Below, in pieces: positions 1 to 9,349 of a DNA stretch of 64,000 nt (its first letter is position 1; every line of letters starts with the position of its first letter). Position numbers and translations under genes: made by a program. The DNA is taken from positions 24,884 through 88,883 of the forward strand of contig CAUBVH010000008.1 of assembly GCA_958439425.1 (NCBI GenBank), given 5' to 3'. Source of the DNA: an uncultured Collinsella sp. (lineage in GTDB: Bacteria > Actinomycetota > Coriobacteriia > Coriobacteriales > Coriobacteriaceae). The notes beneath the pieces are model-generated. The model did not search any database, was not told the origin of the DNA, and worked only from the letters and a program-made list of their open reading frames with translations.

Positions 1-1023
1 GAAGGGCTCGGGGTTTCCCTGCCTCCACTCGTTGGTGGCGTGCGCGTACTCGCACAGGGCCGGGATATCGGACTCGGAAAGCCCGACCTGCTCAAGCGTT
101 ACGGGCAGACCCATCTGCTTGTTAAAGGAGGCGTAGCGCTCAAGGTTCTCGGTATCGCCCGTATAGGCAAACAGCACGAGCACGCCCAGGCTCACGACCT
201 CGCCGTGCAAGTAGGTGCCCTCACGCGGAATGCTGCAGGTGGCGTTGTAGAACGCGTGTGCCACGCTCGAGTTGTAGTAGTAATCGTTTTGGTTGGTCAG
301 GTTCGAGACATAACCCGTGTTGACCACGATATCGAGCGCGATCTGCTTGACGGCCTCGCTCGACAGGTCCTGGTGCACGTCCTCAAGACCCTGGACGCCA
401 TAGGTAAACAGCGGCTCGGAGCAGGTGTGGGCGAGTGCCAGGCCAAGGCCTGCCGTGTGCTCCAAATTACCGGCGCTCGTGGCGTACTCGACCTCGGGCT
501 GCTTAGACAGGGCATCGCCCACGCCGGCCCAGAAGTACTCCGCCGGTGCCTCGGCGATGATCTTGGGGTTGATGAAGATGTGCGCGGGGCGGTTGGGGTA
601 CGAATAGCCCTCGAGCGAGCCGTCGTCGTTGTACACGACGGCAATGGCGGTCGCGGCGGAGCAGTTGGAGCAGATCGTCGGCACCGTAAAGACGATCTTC
701 TTGAGCTCGATGGCCGCCGTCTTGACGGTGTCGAGTGCCTTGCCGCCGCCGCAGGCAATGAGCACGTCGGCTTCCTGGCAGGCGGGGGAGTTTACGACCT
801 TGGCGATATTGGTGCGTGTGCTGTTGGTACCGTATACGCGCGTCTCCAGAATCTCGACGTCGGTACCTTCCAGCGCAGCTTCGATACCGGGAAGTGCTGC
901 GGCCAGTGCCCGCTTGCCACCGATGATCGCGACCTTTGTCGCTCCGTACTCGGCCAGCGCGCCGGGCAGCTCGTCAAAGCAGTCTTCGCCGACGGTATAG
1001 TCGCTCATTCCAATTGTGCGCAT
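1..1023 (-). CDS. Glycerol dehydrogenase-like iron-containing alcohol dehydrogenase (3' end outside window)
   Basis: Translating the minus strand from ATG 1023 gives 341 codons open to the window edge, so the C-terminus is missing. The fold is the GldA branch of the iron-containing alcohol dehydrogenases, NAD-dependent polyol oxidoreductases. The nucleotide-binding GGGKALDTVK lies at about residues 92-101. The three expected metal ligands are visible: Asp170 in AGVGDALSK, His256 in VAHAFYN and His273 in YLHGEVV. An AAGAAGG ribosome site lies five bases before the ATG; a second ATG at 1008 is less well placed. The substrate cannot be told from sequence; glycerol, another polyol or a sugar-alcohol phosphate are all possible. 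It is divergent from ileS. Confidence 0.85.
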   Translation of the reverse strand, partial: MRTIGMSDYTVGEDCFDELPGALAEYGATKVAIIGGKRALAAALPGIEAALEGTDVEILETRVYGTNSTRTNIAKVVNSPACQEADVLIACGGGKALDTVKTAAIELKKIVFTVPTICSNCSAATAIAVVYNDDGSLEGYSYPNRPAHIFINPKIIAEAPAEYFWAGVGDALSKQPEVEYATSAGNLEHTAGLGLALAHTCSEPLFTYGVQGLEDVHQDLSSEAVKQIALDIVVNTGYVSNLTNQNDYYYNSSVAHAFYNATCSIPREGTYLHGEVVSLGVLVLFAYTGDTENLERYASFNKQMGLPVTLEQVGLSESDIPALCEYAHATNEWRQGNPEPF

Positions 1024-1117
1024 AGGTACCTTCTTTCGTTCGATAAAGTGCTTACAGGTATTTTGCTCCAAGAGAAGGTCCACGGCCGCAAGAAATTTCG
1101 AACGTATAAAACCAGTG

Positions 1118-1156
1118 TTGAGGGTTTTTCGCCGTCGCGGAACGTGCTAGCATACT
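1118..1156 (+). promoter_or_regulatory. Probable promoter of the ileS T-box leader
   Basis: An extended -10 element, TGC followed by TAGCAT (1145-1153), lies just before the first conserved T-box stem. A TTGAGG at 1118-1123 is too far away to be a normal -35. The call rests mainly on the extended -10 and on position. Confidence 0.35.
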
Positions 1157-1164
1157 CCGCATAA

Positions 1165-1466
1165 GCGTTGATGGGGACGAGTAGTCGGCCGTCCGCATGC
1201 TACAGAGAGCGGGGAGCGCTGAGAACCCGTGCATGCGACCGATGAAAATCACCCCGGAGCTGCGGTCCCAACGGACGTGCCGCGTAGGTTCGTCTTAGTA
1301 GACATCGCCGAGATGGTCGTCGATACAGGCCAGCCGAGTAACGGATGCGAGCGCGCTATCACGCGGGCGAGGGCATCTAAGCTGGGTGGTTAAGCGAAGA
1401 GCTTTTGCGGGCTTACAGCCCGTTTAGTGGCGCTTCGTCCCAGCTTGTAGGGACGGGCGCTTTTTT
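1165..1466 (+). promoter_or_regulatory. Isoleucine T-box riboswitch with transcription terminator
   Basis: The leader carries the T-box Stem I landmarks in order: ACGAGTAG (1177-1184), an AGAGAGCGGGG segment (about 1204-1214) and GCTGAGAACCCG (1218-1229). Codon ATC at 1248-1250, followed by ACCCCGGAG, is the specifier, matching tRNA-Ile. The T-box core GCTGGGTGGTT starts at 1381; its TGGT bulge can pair with the tRNA acceptor end. GCTGGG (1381-1386) and AAGCG (1392-1396) pair with CGCTT and CCCAGC (1431-1444) to form the antiterminator. The competing terminator pairs 1430-1441 with 1450-1460 and ends in six T (1461-1466). Uncharged tRNA-Ile should therefore raise ileS transcription. Confidence 0.9.
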
Positions 1467-1509
1467 GGTGCCCAACGGGCGTGCACGCCCACGACATGAA
1501 AGGGGTACC

Positions 1510-4311
1510 GTGGCAAACGAGTACAAGCAGACGATGAATCTGCCCAAAACCGGATTTCCCATGCGTGCCGGTCTTTCCAAGTCCGAGCCCAAGCGACTCA
1601 AGGACTGGCAGGACAACAAGGTCTACGAGCAGGTTCTGAAGAAGAACGAGGGTCACAAGAAGTTCGTGCTGCACGACGGCCCTCCGTACGCCAACGGCCC
1701 GATCCACATCGGCCACGCCATGAACAAGATCTCCAAGGACATGATCAACCGCTACTGGATGATGCAGGGCTGCGAAGTTCCCTATGTCCCCGGTTGGGAC
1801 TGCCACGGTCAGCCGATTGAGCACAAGGTCGAGGAGAAGCTCGGCACCGAGAAGTTCAATCAGACCCCCACGGCCAAGATCCGTGAGCTCTGCAACGAGT
1901 TCGCCGTCGAGAACATCGAGCTGCAGAAGGCCGGCTTCCGTCGTCTGGGCGTGCTTGGCGACTGGGACAACCCGTATCTGACGCTCTATCACCAGCATGA
2001 CGCCGCCGACATCGAGGTCTTCAAGGCCATGTTCGACAAAGGCATGATCTATCGCGGTCATAAGCCCGTCCACTGGTGCAAGCACTGCCACACCGCGCTC
2101 GCCGAGGCCGAGATCGAGTACTCCGACGAGACGAGCCCTTCCATCTTCGTTCGCTTTGAGATGACCTCCAAGCCCGCCGGCCTCGAGAACTTCGACGGCC
2201 CGGTCGACTTCATCATCTGGACGACCACGCCGTGGACCATCCCCTCCGACCAGGCCGTTTCCCTCAAGCCTGGCGCCGCCTACGTCGCCGTTGAGCACGA
2301 CGGCCGTGCCGAGGTCATGCTCGAGGACCTGGCTTCCAAGTGCTGCGAGGAGTTTGGCTGGGAGTACACCCCGGTCATGGTCGACGGCAAGCCCTATGTG
2401 GTTCCCGCCGAGACCTTCCACCACATCCACTACAAGCAGCCGATCTTTGACGGCGTCGAGGGCGTGGCGCTGCTGGCCGATTACGTCGGTGTCGATGATG
2501 GTACCGGTATCGTCCACAACTCGCCCGGCCACGGCGTCGACGACTACTTCGCCTGCCTCAAGGAGGGCATAACCGACATCTGCATGCCGGTCGACGACGA
2601 CGGCAAGTTCTACACCGGCGAGGAGTTTGGCACCGGTGGCCCCTTCAGCGGTATGGATACCGATGAAGCCAACCCGCACATCATCGAGTTCCTGCGCGAG
2701 CGCGGCACCCTGGTCCTCGAGAAGAAGATCACGCACAGCTATCCGCACTGCTGGCGCTGCAAGCACCCGGTCCTCTTCCGTGCTACCGACCAGTGGTTTG
2801 TCTCGATGGACAAGACCGGTTTGCGCGAGCAGGCTGGCAAAGAGGTCCGCGAGAACGTCAAGTGGTATCCGGCCCACGCGGCCAACCGCATCGGTGCCAT
2901 GGTCGAGCAGCGTCCCGACTGGTGCATCAGCCGCCAGCGCAACTGGGGCGTGCCTATCCCGAGCTACACCTGCGCCGACTGCGGCGAGAAGGTCATGAAC
3001 GACGCCACGCTCGACGCCGTCATCAAGCTCTTTCACGAGAAGGGCTCCGACGCCTGGTTCACCGACACTCCCGAGAGCTACCTGGGCGAGGCCTGCGTCT
3101 GCCCCAAGTGCGGCGGCCATCACCTCAAGGCCGATAAGGACATCCTCGACGTGTGGTGGGACTCCGGCGTCTCCTGGAAGGCCGTCTGCGAGTACCGTCC
3201 CGAGCTGGAGTATCCGGCGGATGTGTACCTCGAGGGCTCCGACCAGCACCGCGGTTGGTTCCAGAGCTCGCTGCTCACCTCGGTGGGCGCCAACGGCCAC
3301 GCTCCGTACAAGGCGGTCGTCTCGCAGGGCTTCACCCTCGACGGCCAGGGCCGTAAGATGTCCAAGTCGCTCGGCAACGTCATCGACCCCAACAAGGTCT
3401 GCGACGAAATGGGTGCCGACATCATCCGCCTGTGGGTTGCATCCGTCGATACCAGCTCCGACGTGTCCATCGACCACGAGATCCTTGCCCGTACGTCCGA
3501 TGCCTACCGTCGTTTCCGCAACACGCTGCGCTTCCTGCTCTCCGAGCTCGAGGGTCAGTTTGAGCCCGAGACCGACGGCGTCGCCTTTGCCGACCTGCTG
3601 CCGCTCGACAAGCTCATGGTTGCTCGCCTGACCCAGGTCCAGGCCGAGGTTGACGACGCCTACGCCAGCTACGAGTTCCCGCGTGCCTACCGTGCGCTCT
3701 ACGACTTCGTGGTTACCGAGCTTTCCAACGTGTACCTCGACGCCCTGAAGGACCGTCTGTACTGCGAGAAGCCCGGCTCGCTCGAGCGCCGCAGCGCCCA
3801 GACCGTGCTGGCCGAGCTCTTCTCGATGCTCATGCGCGATCTGCAGCCGATCCTGTCCTACACGGTCGACGAGGCCATGGCCTATGCGCCTGCCGGTTGC
3901 GTCGATCACCAGAAGTACGCTGCGCTGCTTGATTGGTATAAGTCGCCTATCACGGTCGACGAGGCCAATGAGTTTGAGGGCGTGCTCGAGGCTTCACTCG
4001 AGCTCCGTAGCGCCGTGACCAAGGCCCTTGAGGACGCCCGCTCCGCCGGCACCTTCACTAAGAGCCAGCAGGTCCGCGTCAAGGCGGTCGTTCCCGCCGA
4101 GATGTATGCGCTGCTGACCGGCGACAAGGCGGTCGATCTGGCCGAGTTCTACATCGTCTCCGATGTTGAGCTGACCCAGGGCGAGGAGCTTTCCGTTGCC
4201 ATCGAGGCTGCCGAGGGCGAGTGCTGCGACCGTTGCTGGAACTACCGCACCACCGTCGGCGAGTACAACGGCCACGCGCATATCTGCAAGAGGTGCGCGA
4301 ATGCCCTTTAA
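1510..4311 (+). CDS. ileS: Isoleucyl-tRNA synthetase
   Basis: Class I aminoacyl-tRNA synthetase that charges tRNA-Ile in the cytoplasm. The start chosen is GTG 1510, preceded by AAAGGGG and giving MANEYKQTMNLPKTGFPMR, the usual N-terminus of bacterial IleRS; the product is 933 residues, normal for the family. Visible signatures are HIGHAMNK near residue 64, PGWDCHGQPIE, the KMSKS loop near residue 616, and a C-terminal zinc finger with CDRC and CKRC pairs. The CP1 editing region lies between about residues 200 and 400. A T-box leader upstream and a strong terminator downstream make it a single-gene unit. Confidence 0.97.
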   Translation: MANEYKQTMNLPKTGFPMRAGLSKSEPKRLKDWQDNKVYEQVLKKNEGHKKFVLHDGPPYANGPIHIGHAMNKISKDMINRYWMMQGCEVPYVPGWDCHGQPIEHKVEEKLGTEKFNQTPTAKIRELCNEFAVENIELQKAGFRRLGVLGDWDNPYLTLYHQHDAADIEVFKAMFDKGMIYRGHKPVHWCKHCHTALAEAEIEYSDETSPSIFVRFEMTSKPAGLENFDGPVDFIIWTTTPWTIPSDQAVSLKPGAAYVAVEHDGRAEVMLEDLASKCCEEFGWEYTPVMVDGKPYVVPAETFHHIHYKQPIFDGVEGVALLADYVGVDDGTGIVHNSPGHGVDDYFACLKEGITDICMPVDDDGKFYTGEEFGTGGPFSGMDTDEANPHIIEFLRERGTLVLEKKITHSYPHCWRCKHPVLFRATDQWFVSMDKTGLREQAGKEVRENVKWYPAHAANRIGAMVEQRPDWCISRQRNWGVPIPSYTCADCGEKVMNDATLDAVIKLFHEKGSDAWFTDTPESYLGEACVCPKCGGHHLKADKDILDVWWDSGVSWKAVCEYRPELEYPADVYLEGSDQHRGWFQSSLLTSVGANGHAPYKAVVSQGFTLDGQGRKMSKSLGNVIDPNKVCDEMGADIIRLWVASVDTSSDVSIDHEILARTSDAYRRFRNTLRFLLSELEGQFEPETDGVAFADLLPLDKLMVARLTQVQAEVDDAYASYEFPRAYRALYDFVVTELSNVYLDALKDRLYCEKPGSLERRSAQTVLAELFSMLMRDLQPILSYTVDEAMAYAPAGCVDHQKYAALLDWYKSPITVDEANEFEGVLEASLELRSAVTKALEDARSAGTFTKSQQVRVKAVVPAEMYALLTGDKAVDLAEFYIVSDVELTQGEELSVAIEAAEGECCDRCWNYRTTVGEYNGHAHICKRCANAL

Positions 4312-4381
4312 GGCACGGTAACTCGGCATTTTAGTTATAGGGAGAATTTGGGCGCCTTCGGCCCATTTGCTCCGCTGAATA

Positions 4382-4421
4382 AAAGCGGCATTCTGTTTTT
4401 CGGAATGCCGCTTTCGTTTTT
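4382..4421 (+). terminator. Rho-independent terminator of ileS
   Basis: A 12-base perfect stem pairs 4382-4393 with 4403-4414 around a nine-base T-rich loop, followed by a T-rich tail at 4416-4421. Confidence 0.9.
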
Positions 4422-4532
4422 AGCTGGTTATTTCGCTTGCGTTGGTGGATATGTCGTGCGCTCTGCGTGTGGCAATATAAGATGGTTACTTGCACTAAGC
4501 GTAATTTGAGCTTTTGAGGATAGGGGATTGAT

Positions 4533-5132
4533 TTGGGTCGTACTGGGGATATGACGCCGCCTTTGCTTTGGCGGCTGGGTGTTGCTGGTGGGATGGCGCT
4601 GGTTGTGCTGCTTCTTGACCAGCTGACCAAGCTTGCGGTTCGTGCCGTGGGCGACGCTTTGCATGTGACCATCATCCCTGGTGTCATCGACTTTCTGTTT
4701 GTCCGCAATATCGGTGCCGCCTTTAGCATGGGCGAGGGGCATGGCATCGCGTTTGCCGTGCTGGCGTTGGCGGTCATTATCGCTATTGCCGTGTACCTCG
4801 TTCGTGCACCCCAGCTCGCCCATCTTGAGGTTGTGGGTATGGCGATGGTCGCGGGCGGTGCTATCGGCAACGCTATCGATCGTTTGGCCTTTGGCTTCGT
4901 GACCGATTTTATTGCCACCACCTTCATCGATTTCCCCGTCTTCAATGTGGCCGATATCGGCATTACCTTGGGCGTCGCGCTCGCCCTCTTTGGCTACATG
5001 TTCTTGAGCCCCGCGGCCCGTGAGGTCGATGCGACCGCCGAGCTTAACGCCCGTGACGAGGCACGCGCCAAGCGCAAAGCCAAGCAGCGTGGGGAGCGTG
5101 CCCGCAAGATTCGCGAAAGGAATGAGCGCTAA
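4533..5132 (+). CDS. lspA: Lipoprotein signal peptidase (signal peptidase II)
   Basis: Integral membrane aspartyl protease that removes the signal peptide of prolipoproteins. The 199-residue protein has four predicted membrane segments and the family motifs NIGAAFSMGEG, GGAIGNAIDR (first catalytic Asp) and FNVADIGI (second catalytic Asp). The C-terminal 40 residues are a highly basic tail rich in Arg and Lys. The start is taken as TTG 4533 because AGGGGA sits five bases upstream; ATG 4551 is the alternative and would give a protein six residues shorter. The stop codon overlaps the next ATG by one base, so translation is probably coupled to the pseudouridine synthase. Confidence 0.93.
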   Translation: MGRTGDMTPPLLWRLGVAGGMALVVLLLDQLTKLAVRAVGDALHVTIIPGVIDFLFVRNIGAAFSMGEGHGIAFAVLALAVIIAIAVYLVRAPQLAHLEVVGMAMVAGGAIGNAIDRLAFGFVTDFIATTFIDFPVFNVADIGITLGVALALFGYMFLSPAAREVDATAELNARDEARAKRKAKQRGERARKIRERNER

Positions 5133-6145
5133 TGGCCGACATCCATATCCTTGTTGCCGAGGATGCTGCTGGTCAGCGTCTTGACGCCTATCTGGGCGCC
5201 AATGACGGCTGCCCTACGCGCTCTGCCTGCGCGCATCTGATTGAGGGCGGGGCCGTATGTGTCAATGGCGAGACCTGCCTGTCCAAAAAGTATGCCGTGC
5301 GAGCCGGCGACCGCATTTCGGTCGACCTGCCCGAGCCGCACGACCCGACTGACGTGATTCCCGAGGCCATCCCGCTCGACATTCGCTACGAGGACGACTA
5401 CCTCATCGTGCTCTCCAAGCAGCGCGGCCTGGTGTGCCATCCTGCGCATGGTCATGAGAGCGGTACGCTCGCGAATGCGCTGGTCTATCACTGCGGCATC
5501 GACCATCTGGGCACCGTGCAGGGTGAGGACCGCCCCGGTATCGTGCATCGTTTGGACCGCGATACCTCGGGCCTTATGCTCGCGGCAAAAGACGACGACA
5601 CCCAGCGCGCGCTCCAAAATCTTATCCGTACGCGCACGCTCGACCGCCGCTACATTACGCTCGTTCACGGGCACATCGCCATGGACGAGGGCACCATCAA
5701 CACCGGTATTGCCCGATCGACGCGCGACCGCGTTAAGATGGCGATTTCGGACGATCCCTTTGCGCGCCAGGCCATCACGACCTTCAAGGTCCTTGAGCGT
5801 TTTGATTCCACGCGTTTTGACGACGGCTACACGCTCGTCGAGTGCCACCTGTTTACGGGCCGCACACATCAGATTCGCGTGCATATGTGCCATATCAACC
5901 ACGCCTGCGTGGGCGATCCACTCTACGGCAAGTGCGATACACGCGCCGATCAGGGTCTGACCAGGCAATTTCTTCATTCCTGGCGCGTTGCATTCGACCA
6001 TCCCGTGACGGGGGATCGCATTGAGTGCCGCGACGAGCTGCCGTGGGATCTCGCTGCGGTTCTTGACGACCTGGCCCCGCGCTCGCTTGGCCGCACCGCT
6101 GCCGGCGACGAAATCGTTCCGCAGCTCGGTCTGCTCGAAGCCTAG
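5132..6145 (+). CDS. RluA/RluD-family 23S rRNA pseudouridine synthase
   Basis: Isomerises uridines to pseudouridine in rRNA. The 337-residue protein begins with an S4-like RNA-binding domain (about residues 12-75, with the RSACAHLIEGGAVCVNG pattern) and then the catalytic domain, with the conserved HRLDRDTSGLMLAAK containing the nucleophilic Asp and FTGRTHQIRVHM near the end. The lspA-rluD order with a one-base overlap is common in Gram-positive bacteria. The exact target positions cannot be assigned, so RluD rather than RluA or RluC is a best guess. Confidence 0.9.
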   Translation: MADIHILVAEDAAGQRLDAYLGANDGCPTRSACAHLIEGGAVCVNGETCLSKKYAVRAGDRISVDLPEPHDPTDVIPEAIPLDIRYEDDYLIVLSKQRGLVCHPAHGHESGTLANALVYHCGIDHLGTVQGEDRPGIVHRLDRDTSGLMLAAKDDDTQRALQNLIRTRTLDRRYITLVHGHIAMDEGTINTGIARSTRDRVKMAISDDPFARQAITTFKVLERFDSTRFDDGYTLVECHLFTGRTHQIRVHMCHINHACVGDPLYGKCDTRADQGLTRQFLHSWRVAFDHPVTGDRIECRDELPWDLAAVLDDLAPRSLGRTAAGDEIVPQLGLLEA

Positions 6146-6163
6146 CCGGTATTAGGTGGTTTC

Positions 6164-6195
6164 TTGAACTCGGTAAGCCTGCGGTAAGATATACG
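6164..6195 (+). promoter_or_regulatory. Possible promoter of the glycosyltransferase gene
   Basis: TTGAAC at 6164-6169 is followed by an A/T-rich block containing TAAGAT and TATACG (6185-6195) shortly before the ATG at 6228. Spacing to the best hexamer is not ideal (15 or 20 bases). Confidence 0.35.
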
Positions 6196-6227
6196 ATTGT
6201 TTACGTAACGCGTTCCTGGGAGCCTGC

Positions 6228-7523
6228 ATGCTCGCCTTTTTACAAACCAACACACCCATCGTGATCTTCAACCAGATTGTGGTTACGCTGCTCACGGTCT
6301 GCTTTCTGTACCAGGTGGTCTTCTTTGTCATTGGTGCTCTCCGTGGTGAGGTCGCGCCCCCTAAGGCCAAAAAGCTGCATCGTTATGCCTTCTTTATCGC
6401 GGCGCATAACGAGGAAGCCGTGATCGCCAATCTTGTACGCTCCGTCAAGGACCAGGATTATCCGTCCGAGCTTATCGAGGTCTTCGTGGTCGCCGATGCC
6501 TGCACCGATAGCACGGCGCAGCTCGCGCGCGAGGCGGGCGCCATCGTCTATGAGCGCAATGACCTGGCCCGTAAGGGCAAGAGCTGGGTCATGGACTTTG
6601 GTTTCGATCGCATTCTCAACGAGTATCCCGACACGTTTGAGGGCTACTTTATCTTCGATGCCGACAACGTTATCTCCCGCGATTACGTCTCCAAGATGAA
6701 TGATGCCTTTGACCAGGGCTTTCATGTGGTCACGAGCTATCGTAACTCCAAGAACTTCGGCAGCTCGTGGATTTCGTCTGCCAACGCCACCTGGTATCTG
6801 CGTGAGGCCCGCTTCCTCAACAACGCGCGTAATATCTGCAAGACGTCCTGCGCCGTCTCGGGTTCGGGCTACCTTATCTCCGCGAGCGTGATTGAGGGCA
6901 TGCACGGTTGGCAGTTCCATACGCTGACCGAGGACATCCAGTTCACTACGTTCTGCGCCATTCACGGCATCCGCATCGGTTATGCGCCGGCGGAGTTCTT
7001 TGACGAGCAGCCGGTGACGTTTAAGGCGTCCTGGAAACAGCGCATGCGTTGGACCAAGGGCTTCTACCAGGTCTTTTTTACCTACGGCAAGCATCTTGTC
7101 AAATCGACGTTCCGCTATCATCGCTTTGCCGCATATGACATGTTTATGACCATCGCTCCGGGCATGCTGCTGTCCCTGATCTCCATGCTCGCCAACGCTA
7201 CCTTTCTCATCGTGGGTGGGCTTTCGCATGGCTTCTTGGCCACCGAGGTCGAGATGCAGGCTTGTGCCGCCTCGCTCATTATGACCTTCGCGATGATGTA
7301 CCAGACCTTCTTTATCCTGGCGCTACTTACGACCATTTTCGAGTATAAGCACATTCATTGCGCGCAAAAGTGGCGTTTGTTGACTAACCTGTTTACCTTC
7401 CCGATCTTTATGTTCAGCTATATCCCCATCACGGTGGCTGCACTGTTCCTAAAGGTCGACTGGGTCCCGACGCAACACGCCGTCAACGTTACCCTCGACG
7501 AGGTCATGCAAGGCGCCAAATAA
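6228..7523 (+). CDS. Membrane-bound family 2 glycosyltransferase
   Basis: A processive-type GT-2 enzyme of 431 residues that would transfer a sugar from a nucleotide sugar at the membrane. One membrane segment lies at about residues 12-37. The cytoplasmic GT-A domain has the AAHNEEAVIANLV start, FDADN as the metal-binding DxD, a TED motif and QRMRW (the QxxRW motif). Three or four membrane helices follow at the C-terminus. The layout is like cellulose, hyaluronan and poly-N-acetylglucosamine synthases, but the polymer or lipid product is unknown. It is a single-gene unit ending at a strong terminator. Confidence 0.85.
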   Translation: MLAFLQTNTPIVIFNQIVVTLLTVCFLYQVVFFVIGALRGEVAPPKAKKLHRYAFFIAAHNEEAVIANLVRSVKDQDYPSELIEVFVVADACTDSTAQLAREAGAIVYERNDLARKGKSWVMDFGFDRILNEYPDTFEGYFIFDADNVISRDYVSKMNDAFDQGFHVVTSYRNSKNFGSSWISSANATWYLREARFLNNARNICKTSCAVSGSGYLISASVIEGMHGWQFHTLTEDIQFTTFCAIHGIRIGYAPAEFFDEQPVTFKASWKQRMRWTKGFYQVFFTYGKHLVKSTFRYHRFAAYDMFMTIAPGMLLSLISMLANATFLIVGGLSHGFLATEVEMQACAASLIMTFAMMYQTFFILALLTTIFEYKHIHCAQKWRLLTNLFTFPIFMFSYIPITVAALFLKVDWVPTQHAVNVTLDEVMQGAK

Positions 7524-7531
7524 CCACGATC

Positions 7532-7571
7532 AAAACCACCACAAAGGGACAGCACCTTTGTGGTGGTTTTT
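7532..7571 (+). terminator. Rho-independent terminator
   Basis: A perfect 12-base stem (7536-7547 with 7555-7566), seven-base loop and five T follow the glycosyltransferase stop. Confidence 0.92.
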
Positions 7572-7602
7572 GCGTTTGAGCTGCTGCCCAAGGAGGAGTT
7601 CG

Positions 7603-8025
7603 ATGGTCTATTTCCCGTTTTGGATTTGCATCTTTGCCGGTGCGGCGATTGATGCCTGTGCACGACGGTTTCCCAATCAGCTTGCCGGCGCGTGTGCGGT
7701 GGCGGCGTTTGCGGGCGTGTGGCTGGATGCGGGCCTGAACACGGCACTTGACCACGCTGGCCTTGCGGTCATCGTGTACCTTTCTCTTGTGCTGACTGAG
7801 TCGCTATGGCGGCGCCTCCGTCAAACCACGGGCATCGGCATGGGAGATGCCAAGGCACTCTTCGCGCTTTGCACGCTCGACCCTATGGGCGGCATCGTGG
7901 CATTTGCCGTCGCGCTCCTGGCCCTTGCCCTCTCCTGCCTCTTCACAAAATCGCGCTCCCTGCCTTTGCTGCCGTTTTTGGTGCCGATTTTTGCCATAAT
8001 CGAGGTCGTGGGCTGCACATTGTAA
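7603..8025 (+). CDS. Short type IV prepilin peptidase-like protein (A24 family)
   Basis: A 140-residue membrane protein starting at ATG 7603 behind AAGGAGGAG. It has about four to five hydrophobic segments and the two aspartates of A24 aspartyl peptidases: IDACARRFPN near residue 14 and GIGMGDAKALF (the GxGD motif) near residue 78. It lacks the N-terminal cysteine-rich methyltransferase half of PilD, as do TadV/CpaA-type peptidases. No pilin or secretion genes lie nearby, so its substrate is unknown. Confidence 0.75.
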   Translation: MVYFPFWICIFAGAAIDACARRFPNQLAGACAVAAFAGVWLDAGLNTALDHAGLAVIVYLSLVLTESLWRRLRQTTGIGMGDAKALFALCTLDPMGGIVAFAVALLALALSCLFTKSRSLPLLPFLVPIFAIIEVVGCTL

Positions 8026-8056
8026 CCGATTGCGCATCCTTCTTAAGGAGCATGCC

Positions 8057-9304
8057 ATGGCAACTAATCAAGAAACGGCCGTCATTAAGGCGCGCATGGA
8101 CCGTATTCCCTCGGCGTTATCGCCCGAACTTGTCGAGCTCATTGCCGCAGATCGTGCTTCGGGCTATGTCAACCCGTACCGTTGCGACGATGACCAGGTC
8201 ATCCGTCGCGTTGATCGAGCCGCAGACGAGGGCACGCTCATGCGTCCGGCCTTTATGCGCGATACCGAAAAGATTCTTCATCTGCCTGCGTATGCCCGAT
8301 ACGCCGGCAAAACTCAGGTCTTCAGTTTTCGCAGTAACGATGACCTGTCGCGCCGCGGCCTGCACGTGCAGCTTGTCTCGCGCATCGCGCGTGATATCGG
8401 ACGTGCTCTGGGGCTCAACTGCGATCTGATCGAGGCGATTGGCTTAGGCCACGACTTGGGTCACACTCCCTTTGGCCATGCCGGCGAGCGATTCCTCAAC
8501 GATATCTATCACGAGCGTACGGGTCGCTTCTTTTTCCATAACGTGCAGTCGGTCCGCGTCCTCGATGCGCTGTACGGTCGCAACGTGTCGCTTCAAACGC
8601 TCGATGGCGTGCTATGCCATAACGGCGAGTACGAGCAGCGTGTTTTTGAGCTTTCGGACATGGGTTCCTTTGACCAGTTCGACCGAACCGTCGAGGAATG
8701 CATTGCCACAGGCTATAGCGCGATTGAGCACCTGCGTCCCATGACACTCGAGGGTTGCGTGGTTCGCATCTCGGATATCCTTGCCTACGTTGGGCGCGAT
8801 CGCCAGGACGCCATTGCGGCTGGCCTGCTGTCGCCCGACGCTTTTGACGACGGTCGGGGCGGCGCCTATAACAGCTGGATTCTCACGCACGCATCCATCG
8901 ATATCGTTGAGCATAGCTACGGCAAACCGCGTATCGAGATGAGCGGGGACCTGTTTGAGGAGATCCGCCGCGCTAAGCGCGAGAACTACGAGAAGATCTA
9001 TAGCAAGGGCGGTATCGAAGGCGACTCCGAAGCGGAACTGCGCGAGGCCTTCGAAAAGCTCTACGACCGTTGCCTGCAGGATATAAACGAGGGTGACGAG
9101 TCCTCCTACATCTTTAAGCACCACATTTCGCGTATTGAGCAGCAGCTTTCCTATTATGGCCGCACCTATGCTTGGCAGGACGACAAGGATCAGGCCGTCG
9201 TCGATTACATCGCAAGCATGACGGATGGTTATTTCTGCGAGCTGACGAGCAAATTGTTCCCAGGTCTAAAGTTTCCGCACCGCACCTATATTAACGAACG
9301 GTAG
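8057..9304 (+). CDS. dGTPase-like deoxynucleoside triphosphate triphosphohydrolase (HD domain)
   Basis: Predicted to split dNTPs into deoxynucleoside and triphosphate. ATG 8057 is chosen because AAGGAG lies six bases upstream; the product has 415 residues. The HD metal site is complete: His in RRGLHVQLVSRIARD, HD in GLGHDLGHTPFGHAGE, and Asp in VVRISDILAYVGRD. Length and motifs fit the dgt family. It precedes rarA in the same direction, about 45 bases apart, so both may serve nucleotide-pool and replication upkeep. Confidence 0.88.
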   Translation: MATNQETAVIKARMDRIPSALSPELVELIAADRASGYVNPYRCDDDQVIRRVDRAADEGTLMRPAFMRDTEKILHLPAYARYAGKTQVFSFRSNDDLSRRGLHVQLVSRIARDIGRALGLNCDLIEAIGLGHDLGHTPFGHAGERFLNDIYHERTGRFFFHNVQSVRVLDALYGRNVSLQTLDGVLCHNGEYEQRVFELSDMGSFDQFDRTVEECIATGYSAIEHLRPMTLEGCVVRISDILAYVGRDRQDAIAAGLLSPDAFDDGRGGAYNSWILTHASIDIVEHSYGKPRIEMSGDLFEEIRRAKRENYEKIYSKGGIEGDSEAELREAFEKLYDRCLQDINEGDESSYIFKHHISRIEQQLSYYGRTYAWQDDKDQAVVDYIASMTDGYFCELTSKLFPGLKFPHRTYINER

Positions 9305-9349
9305 TTCGTATCCTTTCGGTATACTGTTGGTCAACAACGATTTTGATTG

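Noticed and set aside
40..1164. 374-codon plus-strand frame at the window start
   Set aside because: The opposite strand encodes a dehydrogenase with all metal ligands and a ribosome site; the plus frame is its shadow.
1390..3909. 839-codon open frame on the minus strand opposite ileS
   Set aside because: It is the mirror of ileS codon bias, has no start signal, and its text (runs of G, V, L, D, H) matches no family.
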